Assembly: GCA_028386065.3 (NCBI GenBank)
Contig: JAKUCV010004512.1
Location: 16,651 to 80,650, forward strand
Length of the DNA: 64,000 nucleotides
Direction: 5' to 3'
Origin: Turnera subulata
Taxonomy: Eukaryota > Streptophyta > Magnoliopsida > Malpighiales > Passifloraceae
Below are positions 34,239-46,346 of this stretch, piece after piece. A model generated the notes under the pieces. It worked only from the letters and a program-made list of their open reading frames with translations. It had not been told where the DNA came from and made no database searches. The position numbers and the translations under genes were made by a program. Each line of letters starts with the position of its first letter. The first letter of the stretch is position 1.

Positions 34239-36245
34239 TCGTTCAATATTACAGCTCTATAATTCTTCGAAGTGTATTCCTCGAATAATCAATCTTGGGG
34301 TTTCGATATTGTAATGCTGTGATGTTGTCGTGGTTTACAGAAGTAAGTGGGCGCTTTTATTTATGTTTTTGGTAAAGTTATTGTATGTTTAATTGCTATA
34401 TCAATAATGTCCTGTTCTTCTCTGATAAATGTCAGGGTATACATCTTACATTTTCTTAATTTCAGCCCGCGAGAATGGTAGTACCTTTTTTATATTTCAA
34501 AAGGAGTTTCAAAAATTCTTATTTTCCTCTGTGGATAACAGAAATTTTTGCACATGGTATAATAGAGCAATCTGTGCATCTATTTATGCAAAGTCTGGAA
34601 TCTGGAATCATGATCCATCTTATAATAATCCATCCCATGGAGAAGTAATCTAACCCAATTTTGAGATTCAGAAACCTTCGAATCAAAACCATGAACATTA
34701 GTCCCTTATAATTTGCCAGCCAAAATTGGCATTAACTGGAGTGGCATTTCAGTCATCATTGTATGACAGTTTGTCGGCAGCAATCTATGTACGTTCTCAA
34801 TGCCAAAGATAGGTCCTGTGATGAATAGCATCATCGCCAGTCCCGTACTAGTAACTTCTTTTTTAAATCTATGCTAGTAATGACAATTGTGATAGTAACT
34901 GTAATAAAACACTAAAACCAATACTACAAGAAACCAGTAATAGAAACAGAGACAGTAATGTTGAATTTGCTGCCTAGCTAGATAGTGGCTGCAACTTTGA
35001 TGGATGTTGTGCAAGTCACTTGAAAGTTTTCAAGACATTACTTGATTTCGTTACCTTTCAATCTACTTTGAAACTTTTCTGGACATTAGTGATTATGAAT
35101 GGTATATCAGTATTCGATCGAGGCCATCCACAAGATGGTACTGGTAAGCCTTATCCAATAATTGCCCAAAAGGGGTGCAATCAACAATTCTATCATTTTC
35201 ATGAACAACAACAAACAAACATAAAGGATAAGTTAGCCCTACAGAAGCACACAGGCAGCAACTGCGCAAGTATCCACATGAGACGAAATGTGGTTTGTTG
35301 GCAAATGATTGGCATTTATGGCCTGGTAATCTGTTGATAATAAGCCAGCAGCAGCATATCACATATCTGCTGACTGCTGGGCTCGAGTGGGCCATTGAAT
35401 CATGCATCATTATTCATGTCATGCCAGCAAAACACTCCAGAGCAGTAGTAACTTTTTGCAATTATAACCACATTTGGTGGACAAGAAATTGTTAGGTGTA
35501 TTAACCAGCTTATGTTCCGTCATCCTGGAGTAATACAATTCACTCTACTTGGCCACTTTTCTCCAATACTAGGGCAAAGCCCTCGCTTCGCTTCGGGACC
35601 ATTATTTTTCTTATTAGTTTCATCGGTTAAAAAGCTTGCTTTGTAAATGGGCATAGATATTTAGTTTTGCTTAGGGATTTGACTCTTCGTGTATACAAAG
35701 AAGTTTATTAAAAGGCACATTTACCAGTGTGTAACCCCAGTCAAATTCGAATTAGTCAGAACAAAGCTCTGGTCATCCGGATACCGAATAGAAAAAAATG
35801 GCTATAGAAATTTACTATGTAGCATGTAAATAAAATCGGTTAAAATTATATAGTTGATAAAATAATCAATGTTAATTTCATTCATCCTAAAGCATTAAAT
35901 ATAAAGTACAACATCTTGGGCCTTTTTATTTTTTCCCCTCACCCTCAATTTTTATAAGATCATAGCTCCAGATGAATATCGCCATTCTAACATCAAAAAG
36001 TCACATCCAACATAATATTCATATGGATTTAAATGTTATAATTTACTCGGGATGCTTCGGGCCATATAAAATATTTCCAATTTCTAGCTCCCAAATAATC
36101 ATGTAGTCAATTAAAAATTTGAACTAATTCTGTAATTGTGACCCTATATATGCTTCAGTATTTAAATTAATTGGTTGGACAAATTGATATGTAATTGATT
36201 AATTAAAAACAACATTCGAACCCACATCTAGGGGGAGGGGGGCTT
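34239..36245. other. Intergenic sequence
   Basis: 3' flank of P450 copy 2 and AT-rich spacer. Frames at 34429-34653 (plus), 35020-35337 (plus) and 35093-35410 (minus) overlap antisense and show no motif. A GGGGGAGGGGGG run at 36230-36241 precedes the hairpin. Confidence 0.45.
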
Positions 36246-36301
36246 AAAGTTGGTGCAAGGGTGCCACGTGGCATATCACCTAGCTCCCTTGCACCAACTT
36301 T
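36246..36301. repeat. Perfect 16 bp inverted repeat (hairpin)
   Basis: AAAGTTGGTGCAAGGG (36246-36261) is the exact reverse complement of CCCTTGCACCAACTTT (36286-36301). The 24 bp loop contains its own palindrome TGCCACGTGGCA with a G-box core CACGTG. The right arm is also the target site of the LINE next to it. Could be the core of a tiny foldback element. Confidence 0.75.
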
Positions 36302-36339
36302 TTTTTTGTAAGAAGAGGGGCAAGACGGCGTTTATTATA

Positions 36340-37455
36340 TTAACTAGTAATTACAACTTTGGAGTCATTCGCTCTAATCAAGTCTTTAAACAAAAGAAAT
36401 CTAATATCTGAACAAGTATCTGTATATCTTTCTATGTATCCATCCATCCCTATGCCTTTATTAGCATAAAAATCAGCACAGGAGTTGGCTTCTCTGTATG
36501 TATGCATAACCTCAATACTCCAATCCTTCCTCCTCAACTCAGCAATTTTCCTGCTAAGTATGCTCAAACTATTCGTATATTTGGGTTCCTGCAAAATCAA
36601 AGAAACTGCAGCAGAAGAGTCCACCTCGACCTCCACTCTCCTCATCCCCAGATCCCAAGCCATTTCAAGCCCAGTTTTCACTGTCCATAACTCAGCATGC
36701 AGGGCATTATACCATCCTACACCACCAGCAAACGCCCCCAGAAATCTGCCATCCGAATCTCTGATCAAACCACCAATCCCAGCTTGTCCTGGATTACTTT
36801 TACTTGCTCCATCGGTATTTAATTTCACCCATCTAGCCGTTGGTTTCTTCCATAAGATTAGTCTCTCCTCCTTCCAACGCACACTATCCTTCTCTCGACT
36901 ATAACAAGCCTTTAAGTCACACAGGAAGAGCCTGCAGGCTCTTAAACAAACATCTACATCCATCATGTCTTCCGGGGCAAAAACTTTACTATTCCTACGC
37001 TTCCAGTTAAACCAGCAAACCACTCCAAATACTACTTTCCACTCCTCACTCCTCTTCATTCCTATACCTTGAATGAGATTCCTGTCAAGCCAATCTCTCG
37101 TCGATCCATTATAAAACTCCTCAGGTACATCAAACTCAATCAAAAACTCATTCCAGATTTTCTTAGCCTCTACACAATCACGCAGCACATGAACTACATT
37201 CTCACAGCAAGGGCAATTCTTAGAAGAAGACATTCCACGCTGAACTCTTTGCTCATTAGTTAAAATTCTTTCATGCGCTACTAGCCATAAAAAGGACCTG
37301 ATTCTTTGAGGGCCTTGCCAATTCCATATCTCCTTCCAAATTTTGCACTCCAAAACCCATTTACTGGCATTTAAATACTTGTAGGCAACTCCTATAGAGA
37401 ATTGGCCATTCTTCCCATTAGCCCAAACAACCGAGTCCTGGGGGGCATCAAACAA
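36340..37455 (-). pseudogene. LINE zf-RVT and RNase H domains
   Basis: A 371-residue open stretch. It begins with the zf-RVT region (WNWQGPQRIRSFLWLVAHERILT, then CPCC...HVLRDC). It ends with a plant-type RNase H whose four acidic positions are visible: NTDGAS, HAELWTV, VEVDSSA, NSCADF. It is the best preserved part of the element. Confidence 0.85.
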
Positions 37456-37638
37456 GGCGGGAAAATAGCAATGATTTTTTGCACTATTAATTCCCAGTAG
37501 AAACTTTCTTAACTCCTCAACATCCTATAAGCCATCATCTCTCACAAAATTAATTACTTTACTACTCAAATCCAGTCCCTCAATTGGATTGGGAAGTTTT
37601 GATATTAGATATCCCTGATTTTCCACCCATAAATCCTT

Positions 37639-39458
37639 CTAAAATTCAATATCCTGTCCATTTGAAATAACCCACCTCAATCCTCCTTCAAATTTCTCCC
37701 ACAAACCACGCAAACTCCTCCACAAATGTGAAACAAGGTTACTCTGCTTCATACACCACTCATCATCTTCCTGTTTCCAGTACTTAGCCATCATAACCTG
37801 AACCCACAACCTTCTAGGCTCATTAATCATTATCCAGATAAGCTTTAATAGGAAAACTTCATTATTACTTCTCATTTCCCTAATGCCTAATCCCCCAACA
37901 CTTTTAGGCTGACAAACCACATCCCACTTCATTAAGTGAAGCTTTCTATGATTCTCATCTCCTCCCTAAATGAATCTGCGACACAACTTATCAATCGCAT
38001 CATAGGTTCCTTTAGGCAAACAAGCACTTTGCATCGTGTAGCTTGGCACTGCACTAAGGACAGATTGGCATAAGGTGATTCTCCTTGCAAAAGAAAGATT
38101 AGAAACCTTCCATTTAGCCAAGTTTTGCTGCACTCTTTCCACAACGCTTCCATAGGTGGTCTTTGTCACCCTTTGGTGAATAAGTGGTACCCCTAAATAC
38201 TTACCAAAGTCACTGGTAAGTATAAACCCGCACTCCCTTGCCCATCTCCTTCTTTCAGTCATTTTCACATTTTCAGAGAAGAGAATCCTTGACTTCTCAA
38301 TACTCACTTTCTAACCTGAGGCTGCACAGAACCGCTCTAAACAACTTCTGATAACATTCACCTGCTGCAAAGATGCTTCAGCAAACAGTAATAAATCATC
38401 TGCAAACAACAAATGAGAAATCCTTGGACCCTTAGAGCAAAATCTAAAGGGTTTCCAGCTTCCATCCTGCACAGCATCAGATATAATGTGAGATAATTTT
38501 TCCATGCATACTACAAATATATAGGGAGACAAAAGATCTCCCTGTCTCAAACCCCTAGAAGCCATAAAGGATTCTGAGACTGAACCATTCCATAGTAATT
38601 GCAAAGAAGGACTTGGGATACACAGCATGATGAGCTCACATAACTTTCTTGGAAGTCCAATCTCAAGTAAATTAGTCTCCACAAAATCCCAATCCATTCT
38701 GTCGTAAGCCTTTTCCAAGTCTATCTTCAATGTCATGAATTTATTAACCTTCTTTTTGCCTTTAAAGGAGTGCATAACTTCTTGGGCAGTAAGAATATTA
38801 TCCACTATCTGTCTTCCCGCCACAAAGCTACTCTGATTTTCACCAATAACAGAGGGCAATAAAGGCTTCACCAAATTTACCAAGACCTTTGAAACAATTT
38901 TGTAGCTTACATTACATAAGCTAATTGGCCTAAATTGCTTAATAGTCTCAGGGATAGCAACTTTAGGTATCAGCACAAGAAAAGTGTGATTCACTCTCCT
39001 CAAATCTTCCTTCCCTCTAGAAAATCATGAACAAACTTGAGAACTTCAGGGCCAACATTCTCCCACTGTGACTGGTAAAAAAGTGCTTGGCACCCTTCAG
39101 GGCCAGGTGCCTTCAAAGAACCCATTTCCTTCACCGCCATATAAATATCCTCATCAGAAACATTCTTATTCAGTCTTTCAAGCTCTACATCTTCTAAAAT
39201 TGGAAACAAAGTATGAGTCAGAAGATTAAGGCGATTAACCTCCTCCTTTGTATATATCTCCCTAAAACATTCTACAGCATGCTGCTGCAAATCTTGATCA
39301 TTCCAAATCCAATCACCAGAGCCATTCTTGAGTGCTTCCACTTTGTTTCTTCTCTTGTGTATAATGGTGGACAAATGATAGAATCTTGTGTTTCTATCTC
39401 CCTCTATCAACCATCTCCCTCTTGACTTTCGATGCCACAGAACTTCCTCCTGCGCCAA
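37639..39458 (-). pseudogene. LINE reverse transcriptase, several frames
   Basis: The RT is readable in pieces: 39000-39458 (LWHRKSRGRWLIEGDRNTRF), 38311-39003 (FRPISLCNVSYKIVSKVL, GLRQGDLLSPYIF, catalytic FADD in LLFADDLLLFAEA), 37966-38307 and 37639-37932 (GGLGIREM). Frame changes lie near 39000, 38310, 37960 and 37640. Non-LTR RT primes on nicked target DNA; this copy is inactive. Confidence 0.85.
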
Positions 39459-40994
39459 GGTCTACCCATATATTTTATGTCAATGTACAAGTTACCTGTG
39501 GTGGTTGCAAAAATGCTTGCCTCTATTATGCGAAATTTTTTTTGGAGGGGCTTAGATGACACAAGGAAAATTTATTTGGTGGCTTGGAAGCGCATAATTA
39601 TTCCTAAGGAGCTAGGTGGGATGGGCATAGTAGATTTAAATATTATGAACCAATGCTTGTTATTCAAGTGGCTATGGAACTTCACACTTCCTGTGGTGAA
39701 TGAGTGGGAGTCTTTAGTGCAGAACAAATGCGTGGATAGGCATAGCGGATTGAACCCTCAGTTTAATGTGAGTAGGATGTCTCCTTCATGGAGAGATATC
39801 GTGTGCTCTAGTGGTTTTGAAAGCCAATCTGGTTTTGCTATGATGGAGGGTGTGTCCATTCGCATTGGGGATGGAAATAGAGCTAGTTTTTGGAAGGATA
39901 ATTGGACTGGAAATGGAGCTTTTAATAACAGATTTCCACATCTGTTTACACTAAAATTTGTGCCAAGATTCTTCAGTTTCAGAATGTTGTCAAGGTACAA
40001 ATTCCATACCCAAGTGGTTTACCTTGTGGAGAAGACAATTGCGGGCGTGGGAATCCGAAGAAGCTCAATCTATGTTGGCTGAAACGTCTAGTATCCAATT
40101 GAGAATAGATGAGACTGATCGGTGGTGGTGGATTGATGACAAATCGGGAATGTTTTCAGTCAAGTCCGAAAGAAACTACCTTCACAGGAAATCTGGTGTC
40201 ACACGTAGAAAACCTTTTGTGTGGATGTCTGTAACTCCTTTTAAGGTCGAATGCTGGCTCTGGCTTGCTTTAAACAACGGCCTTCCAACCAAAGAAATCC
40301 TTCGGCATAAAGGTATCATATCTCTTTCCGAGTCTATGTGTGTGCTATGTGGTTCTGCTTTAGTGACAAGAGATCATATGTTTCTGTGGTGCCCGATTTC
40401 TTGGAGAATATGGTGCAAACTATGCCGCTGGTGGGGGGTGGAATGGTGCATACCAGCTTCATTGGATGATTTTCCACTCCAATGGAATTTCTTATCACCT
40501 TACAGTGAAAGCAGAGCAGTTTGGTTTATTGTAGGCATTGCGGCATTATGGTCTATATGGTTAGAAAGGAACAAAAGGATCTTCAACAATCTTAGTGCTG
40601 ATGTTGAAAGAATGGTTGATACTATTTGTGTTCTTGCTGTGTCTTGGGTTAAAGCTATTCAAAAGGATTTTCCATTCAGTGCGTCCTTTGTGCTATCCAA
40701 TGCAGAAGCCTTTAGGAACTGGAAAGGTCCAAGATTGCGTTACAACCTATTAGACAATCCAAGTTAATTTTCTTATGCGGTTTTGATATATTATGTTGTA
40801 ACAGAGGATTTATCTGGTGAACTGCTAATGTGCATCAGGTGGCTTTGATCCCTGATTGTTTGGCTTTTTTGTATGCATCAGAGCATTTATTTGTTCTGTC
40901 TTTAATTTTGCTGTGTAACAAGGGTCATGTGTCTTGACATATGTATGTAAATATTGTGAATCAATAAAGTCTATCGTTCGCATTAAAAAAAAAA
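39457..40994 (+). mobile_element. 5'-truncated LINE nested inside the other LINE
   Basis: On plus strand, opposite to its host. It starts within the RT C-terminus (LPIYFMSMYKLPVVVAKML), continues through GGMGIVDLN, RIGDGNRASFWKDNW and a zf-RVT domain (FKVECWLWLALNNGLPTKEIL, CVLCGSALVTRDHMFLWC), ends without an RNase H, and has a poly(A) tail at 40985-40994. There is one frame change near 40000. I find no target duplication. Host sequence between the endonuclease end and the RT start appears to be missing, so the insertion probably deleted some target. Confidence 0.82.
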
Positions 40995-41929
40995 GAAGCC
41001 AGTGCCCTCTGAACTCCATTCAACCTTGCTAGTAATCGCCTTTTCCTGTAAAAAAATGTTTCCAAACACTTCCTTATTCCACTTGTTTAAACATTCTTGT
41101 AAATTGGCCAAGGCATCAGCAGTATGAGCATTCTTCCTCCAACTAGAAATCAACATGTCCTCAAAGGATTCATGCTGAAGCCATGCAGCTTCAAATCTAA
41201 ATGGCTTGATTTTAGCTCCAAACCCAGCATTCTCCTGAACAGTGAGAAGAATAGGGTGGTGATCAGATTTCACCCTTGGCAAATTTCGAATAACAACCTC
41301 GGGGAATAATAAACTCCATTATGTATTGCAAACTACCCTATCCAGACGCTCAAAGATCCTACAAAGTCCAACTCTTTTAGGCCCTCTCCAGGTGCACCTG
41401 CATCCCCTAAATTGCAGTCCTCGAGTCTGCTTCTAAACTAATTACATTGACTCCGATCAGTAGATAAACCACCCCTTTTCTCATCAATCGACAGAACATC
41501 ATTAAAATCTCCCAAGACACCCCAGGGTTCTTCAATATCACCACTTAATCAAAACAAGTCTGTCCAAAACTATACTTTAAGATCCAGAGAAGGATTAACA
41601 TACACAACAACTAAACACTAATTAGTACCATCCCTCTCAGAAATTCGACCATGGATAAACTGCGAATTAACTTCCAAAACGGTAAATTCCACAATCTGCC
41701 TCCTACTAAGAATCCACAGACCACCAGAAAAACCACTAGCCTCCACACGAGCAATCCACTCTAATCTCATCCTCCTAATTACTCTATCAGCAACTTCACC
41801 ACTAATTTTAGGTTCAGCAATCACAATCAAATCAGGGTTATGAATCCTCATAAGATCATTCAAAATGCCTTGGAGTCTTCTACTCTTAGCCCCCCCGCAG
41901 TTCCAATACAAAATATTGGCTATCATCAT
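40983..41929 (-). pseudogene. LINE AP-type endonuclease
   Basis: 41618-41929 reads ILYWNCGGAKSRRLQGIL and LIVIAEPKISG, the Asn and Glu motifs of the endonuclease N-terminus. 41283-41617 is degraded. 40983-41282 keeps SDHHPILL (the SDH catalytic motif) and FRFEAAWLQH...KWNKEVFGN, the usual linker to RT. It nicks target DNA for priming in active elements. Confidence 0.82.
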
Positions 41930-42477
41930 AAAGACAGAAAGAAAGAGAGCTCAATTAACACAAAGGTCAAAAGCACTAGAAGAGGGGGATACCTGATCTC
42001 CTTCATCATACTCCTCACCAGGAAGGACACAATCCACAATATGATGATTTCCACCTGATCCACCAAGAATTGCAACAGAATCAGGTGGCTTTTCTTTAAT
42101 CACAGCCACTAAGTCCATGCTCTGAGTCCCATTCCGCTGCTGGCTTCCCAACAACACCTCTCCATTAGTAGAATTAGACATTTCGCATAGCCTTGGTTGT
42201 TGAGAATTATTATTCTGAATTCCTTTCTTTGTATTAGTAATGTCCTTCAGCGGGTTCTTTGGCCTCTCCTTTAATAGATAGCCTTTCCATCGCCGATATC
42301 AACCACTTTACTACCCTCAGTCACCTTTAGACCCACTAAAACATCAACCTCCAAAAATCGTTTAGCCTTTTCTGGTGCAACCTTCTTAACAATATTTAGA
42401 CCTACAGAGAGCTTTTTGCCTTGCTCAGATCGCACCATTTTGTCACCCACCATTTTCTCTTTACTTTTAGGAAGGTT

Positions 42478-43672
42478 TCAAGTCACAGAATTATCCCCCA
42501 AGGCTCTCCCATTGTCCTCCTCTAGCCCAGAAAGCACATCAAAGCGTGACCTACCTCGCTCCACAGGTTTCCCCACAACCGGCTTTTGACCCAAGTTTGG
42601 ATCCCTCCTATTATGAGCTTTCTTATGCACCAACATCCACCGTCCACGGGATTCAAACACCTCAGGTCTTTCACGAGGAATAGACGCCCCTTGATAATAG
42701 GATGGCTTAGCCGATTGTGGCTCCACACTCACACTCTGAACATCATCCTCGGAAGGCTTCGCATTAGGACATTCTTCTTGCTTATGGCCATAAAGACCAC
42801 AACCAAAACAAATCAAGTGCAGTCCCTCATACTCTACCCTCCAAATTCTCCTTCCAGTTCAGAATTTGGCCACAAGTGGTTTAGATAGATCAACCTCAAC
42901 ACAAATCTTTGCAAACTCAGCCCTCTCCCTGGCCGAAGTAGCTCTATCAATTCTCAGAGTGCGCCCAAGCTTGTTCCCAATGCGAAATAATGCCTTATCT
43001 TCATAGTATTCCATACCAAGATATGGTATATGAACCCAGGCCGCCACCCTCTCAATCGAAGCTTCAAACGGATCAAAGCCCGGGTGCCATCTTCTCACCG
43101 AGAGGTAGTGATCCGCCACAGTCCAAGGTCCCCCAACTAAGACAGAATTATAATCATACACACTAGCAAAGTTCACCAGGAAAAAGTCATTTACCCATTC
43201 CCGCGAGAGTGTATTGGCGTTGGGTATGCCACACAGAGTTCAATCGGTTCTGAAGAAAGCGGTAGCCCACTCGCTTACCCAGTACCTTCACAATCAAAGC
43301 ATACCTCCATCGCCTATACATACGCTTCTTCTCCTCCACCGAGAAATGCACCGATGGACACTTCGGATCCTCTAGCTCATCATCAGAGTCCGAGACCACA
43401 TAATCATACTCATCATACTCAGCCCCCGCTGGTTGATCCTCCATACCCATCTCTAGCAATGATGGACCGAGCAGCAACTCCTTAAAGGATATCTTCTTTT
43501 TTGTAGCCTCAGTCTCGTCCACCCCAACACCTAAACCATTCGCACCTATACCACCCCTTCCACTCAAACCAGAGCCCAAACGAACCTTCTTGTGACTGTT
43601 ACCAAGCTGGTCATCGTCACTCTTAGCTCCGCTATCCTCCTCCATTGGGGAAGGAGGGTCCACCGTTGACAT
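42478..43672 (-). pseudogene. LINE ORF1, DUF4283 and zinc knuckle
   Basis: The N-terminal piece 43187-43672 is acidic. The DUF4283-like part 42859-43176 shows VGGPWTVADHYLSVRRW, WVHIPYLGMEYY and GRTLRIDRAT. The following piece 42478-42816 has a CCHC knuckle CFGCGLYGHKQEEC and a basic tail. Stops near 43186 and 42858 break it. ORF1 proteins of this type bind the element RNA. Confidence 0.82.
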
Positions 43673-43811
43673 CCTCCAGTGCCCACCAAGTGTTTGAGAA
43701 AAAAAGCAAAAGAAAACCCAACGAAATGCCTATGACTAGTTGAGAGAAAATCACGCGCCACCACGCGCGCACTTTAATATGTCTTGCTGCTTAAAGTATC
43801 CCTTGCACCAA

Positions 43812-44312
43812 TTTTAATGTTATTACATAGATTCCTATCACTAAAAAAATAGAGGATTAAAGCCTTATCCTAGTTTCCTGAAATCAAGGAAAAAAAAAAA
43901 TGTACTAAAAGACATGCAGGTCATTCAGCTGTCGATAACAGGAGGCTTATGTGAGCCTTTGTTAAGGTAGGCAATGAGACAAGAAAATGTTTGTTGGGTG
44001 CCAACACCTAATATGCATTTTAATATGCAAGTTGCAGATTCCTTGTTCTTTTTCTATGAAGAAGTATCCACATCATACTAAAAAACACAATTCCAAAAGC
44101 CGCCCTTTTTCATTCACAAGAGAAGTTCACAAAATACCAACTATCTACTAAAATAAAATTATTGACCTTTTCTATAGTAAACTTGTTACTCTTTTTATAT
44201 CACGAAGTCTGTGTTTTTTTTATTTCGCACCATTTTCTTTGATAGGTTTGTATTCTTTTGGATTTTGATAGGAGGCCTAATAATCCAGATTAGAAAGTGT
44301 GCAAGTTGGGTT
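43812..44312. other. Spacer and promoter of the MORF-like gene
   Basis: No gene. Right flank of the LINE target followed by AT-rich sequence, turning pyrimidine-rich toward 44400. Confidence 0.5.
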
Positions 44313-46346
44313 AACCTTTAAGTCCTAGGCCCAATGGGCTCATATGGGGAAGCCCAAATGTTACATGGCTAAAATGGCACAGAAATGAGCCCAAAATATA
44401 TCACCCATCAAATTTTCCAGACTCTCTTCTCCACCTTCAACCTCCGAAATCAGATCCATCACCAAAAACGAACCAGACGCTACACACCATCATCAAAAAG
44501 CCGTTAACTCTAACGGCCGCAGCCCTCCGCCGCCGTTACCGTCCTTCAACTTCTCCTTGCGGCGTCTCTTCTTCGCCGCCTCCAAATTCTCTCTACTTCT
44601 CTCCTGACTCGGCAACCGAAAACTCCCCCAAAACTCAGCAAACCGAGTTGACTCGCCTCCCGAGTTTGCTACAGGGGTGTGACTATGAGCACTGGGTTGT
44701 GATTATGCAGCCTCCAAGGGGATACCCACCTCGAGGTGAGATCGTTGATGGCTACATCAAGACCCTAGCGATGGCCTTGGGCAGGTAATGAATGGAAAGC
44801 CTTCGTCTTTTGTTCTCAGCTTCTTTTAAAGTACCGATTTTGACCTGGTTAACTCGGTCAACCTGAAGGTTAGAGTCATTAGATGCGTAATGTAATGATT
44901 TCATGTCGATGGATTATGTTTTAGGAGTTTGGTTTTGTGATGTGCAGTGAAGAGGAGGCGAAGAAGGCCATTTACTCTGTATCCACCAAGTATTACCATG
45001 CATTTGGCTGCAAAGTCACTGAAGATTTGACGTGCAAGATCAAATGTACTACCATTTCGAGTTTTGCCCTGAACTCTGGTGATTATTTTTGGAACTTTTA
45101 AGTGTATAATTAACATAAAGTTCTCTAGTTGCAGCACTGCCCGATGTAAGATGGGTTCTTCCCGATTCATATCTATGTTATGGTGAAACTAACTATGCAG
45201 GTACGGTTCTCCTGCCTCTTCTTCAAGTGCATCTATTGGCACTGCTTGGTTTTTTTTTGAAATTTTCTGTTGCATTTCCATGGCTTCTTTTTCCTTTTTC
45301 CCTTTTGTGTGGGATACTGAAAATTTTTTATTCCTGCTTGATGTTACTGGTTAATGCATATACATGTGAACCTGTTTTTCGGTGGACTGTTTCAAGTAGA
45401 AGCGAATTATAGACTCATTCAATTACCTATTCTGAATAACTACGATTCAGGCAATCGATGCTTTCATATGCCTCACAATTTTTCCAAAAGGTATCTGATA
45501 GTGGAGATTGACCTGTTATTATCTTCATAGTTGTCATCAGTAGAGTTGGCCGCATGATTTTGACTGTGACCAGGGGTACTGGATTCATTTTCTGTGAAGT
45601 GAGCCAGGCTTCAAAAAATGTGTCTATGGGGGCTGTTTGATGTCAAACTAGTGGGATTTCCAAATAATTAGCGATATTATTATGATTAAGACAATCTACT
45701 ATGATTTTCTTGCTTCACATCCAATTGGTTTTATGTGTTTCTGACACAAAGAATCCAAACTAGTCTTCTTTCTTGTAATCACCATTTGATATGGAAGAGC
45801 ATACTTGAAGGAAGAACCAACACTTTCCAATTTGATACAGTCAAGTAAATCCATGCCAATGTGTTGGTTTTGGTGAATTTAGGCAGTTGTCTTTCTGATC
45901 CCCTTAATCGCAAGCAGTAATATTTCTTGTCAATCTTATCACTTGCGATTATTTTTAGAGGTGCTACGCAAACTGTCGGGACAATAGTTTTTCCTCTTCC
46001 CCTGGTTTATAGTTGTTTATAAGAGCATCTCTGTAGTTGCAAGGATGAGATTGTGATCCTTTTATTTTATTTTTTTTGACACTAGGTGATCCGTTCATAT
46101 TTCTTGCAGCATTTGAATTTCTAAGATACTTTCTTGTGGTAATGTTCCTTTGCTTAATAAAAGTCTTATGTCTGGTAAAGGTGTTCATATTTTCTAGCAG
46201 GAGAACCATTTATTGACGGGAAGGTCGTTCCCTATGACGATAAGTACCACAAGCACTGGATTCAAGATCAAGACAATGAGAGTTATGCAAGCATAAGCCA
46301 TGTAAAGAAGAACAGGAGGAGGCGAAAGAAATCTTCACTTGATTGA
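44313..46346 (+). CDS. MORF/RIP-family organelle RNA editing factor, start codon unclear
   Basis: MORF proteins bind PPR proteins and are needed for C-to-U editing in mitochondria or plastids. Four exons: up to 44784, 44948-45045, 45135-45200, 46201-46346, all GT-AG. The domain is well kept: QGCDYEHWVVIMQPP, YIKTLAMALG, EEEAKKAIYSVSTKYY, LPDVRWVLPDSYL, GEPFIDGKVVPYDDKYH, then a basic tail (KKNRRRRKKSSLD). It is closest to the MORF1/3/8 type. Upstream, the same frame is open back to 44313 and holds a Ser/Arg-rich, transit-like stretch (TLTAAALRRRYRPSTSPCG), but no ATG occurs until 44705, inside the domain. Either translation starts at a non-AUG codon, a 5' exon is missed, or the start was lost. 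From 44705 the protein would be 129 residues. Confidence 0.75.

Larger units (their letters stand above)
36285..43811 (-). mobile_element. L1-type LINE, degraded, with nested insertion
   Basis: Target duplication TCCCTTGCACCAA at 36285-36297 and 43799-43811 (the match continues with one mismatch). The minus-strand 3' end is poly(A) (T at 36299-36307). In element order from 43.7 kb down: ORF1 with DUF4283-like domain and zinc knuckle, AP endonuclease, reverse transcriptase, zf-RVT, RNase H. This is the usual layout of plant L1 elements that carry RNase H. It is about 6 kb without the nested insert at 39457-40994 and appears near full length. All frames are broken by stops and shifts, so it is dead. 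Confidence 0.88.

Noticed and set aside
36485..36904. 139-residue frame on plus
   Set aside because: Antisense shadow of the LINE RNase H on minus.
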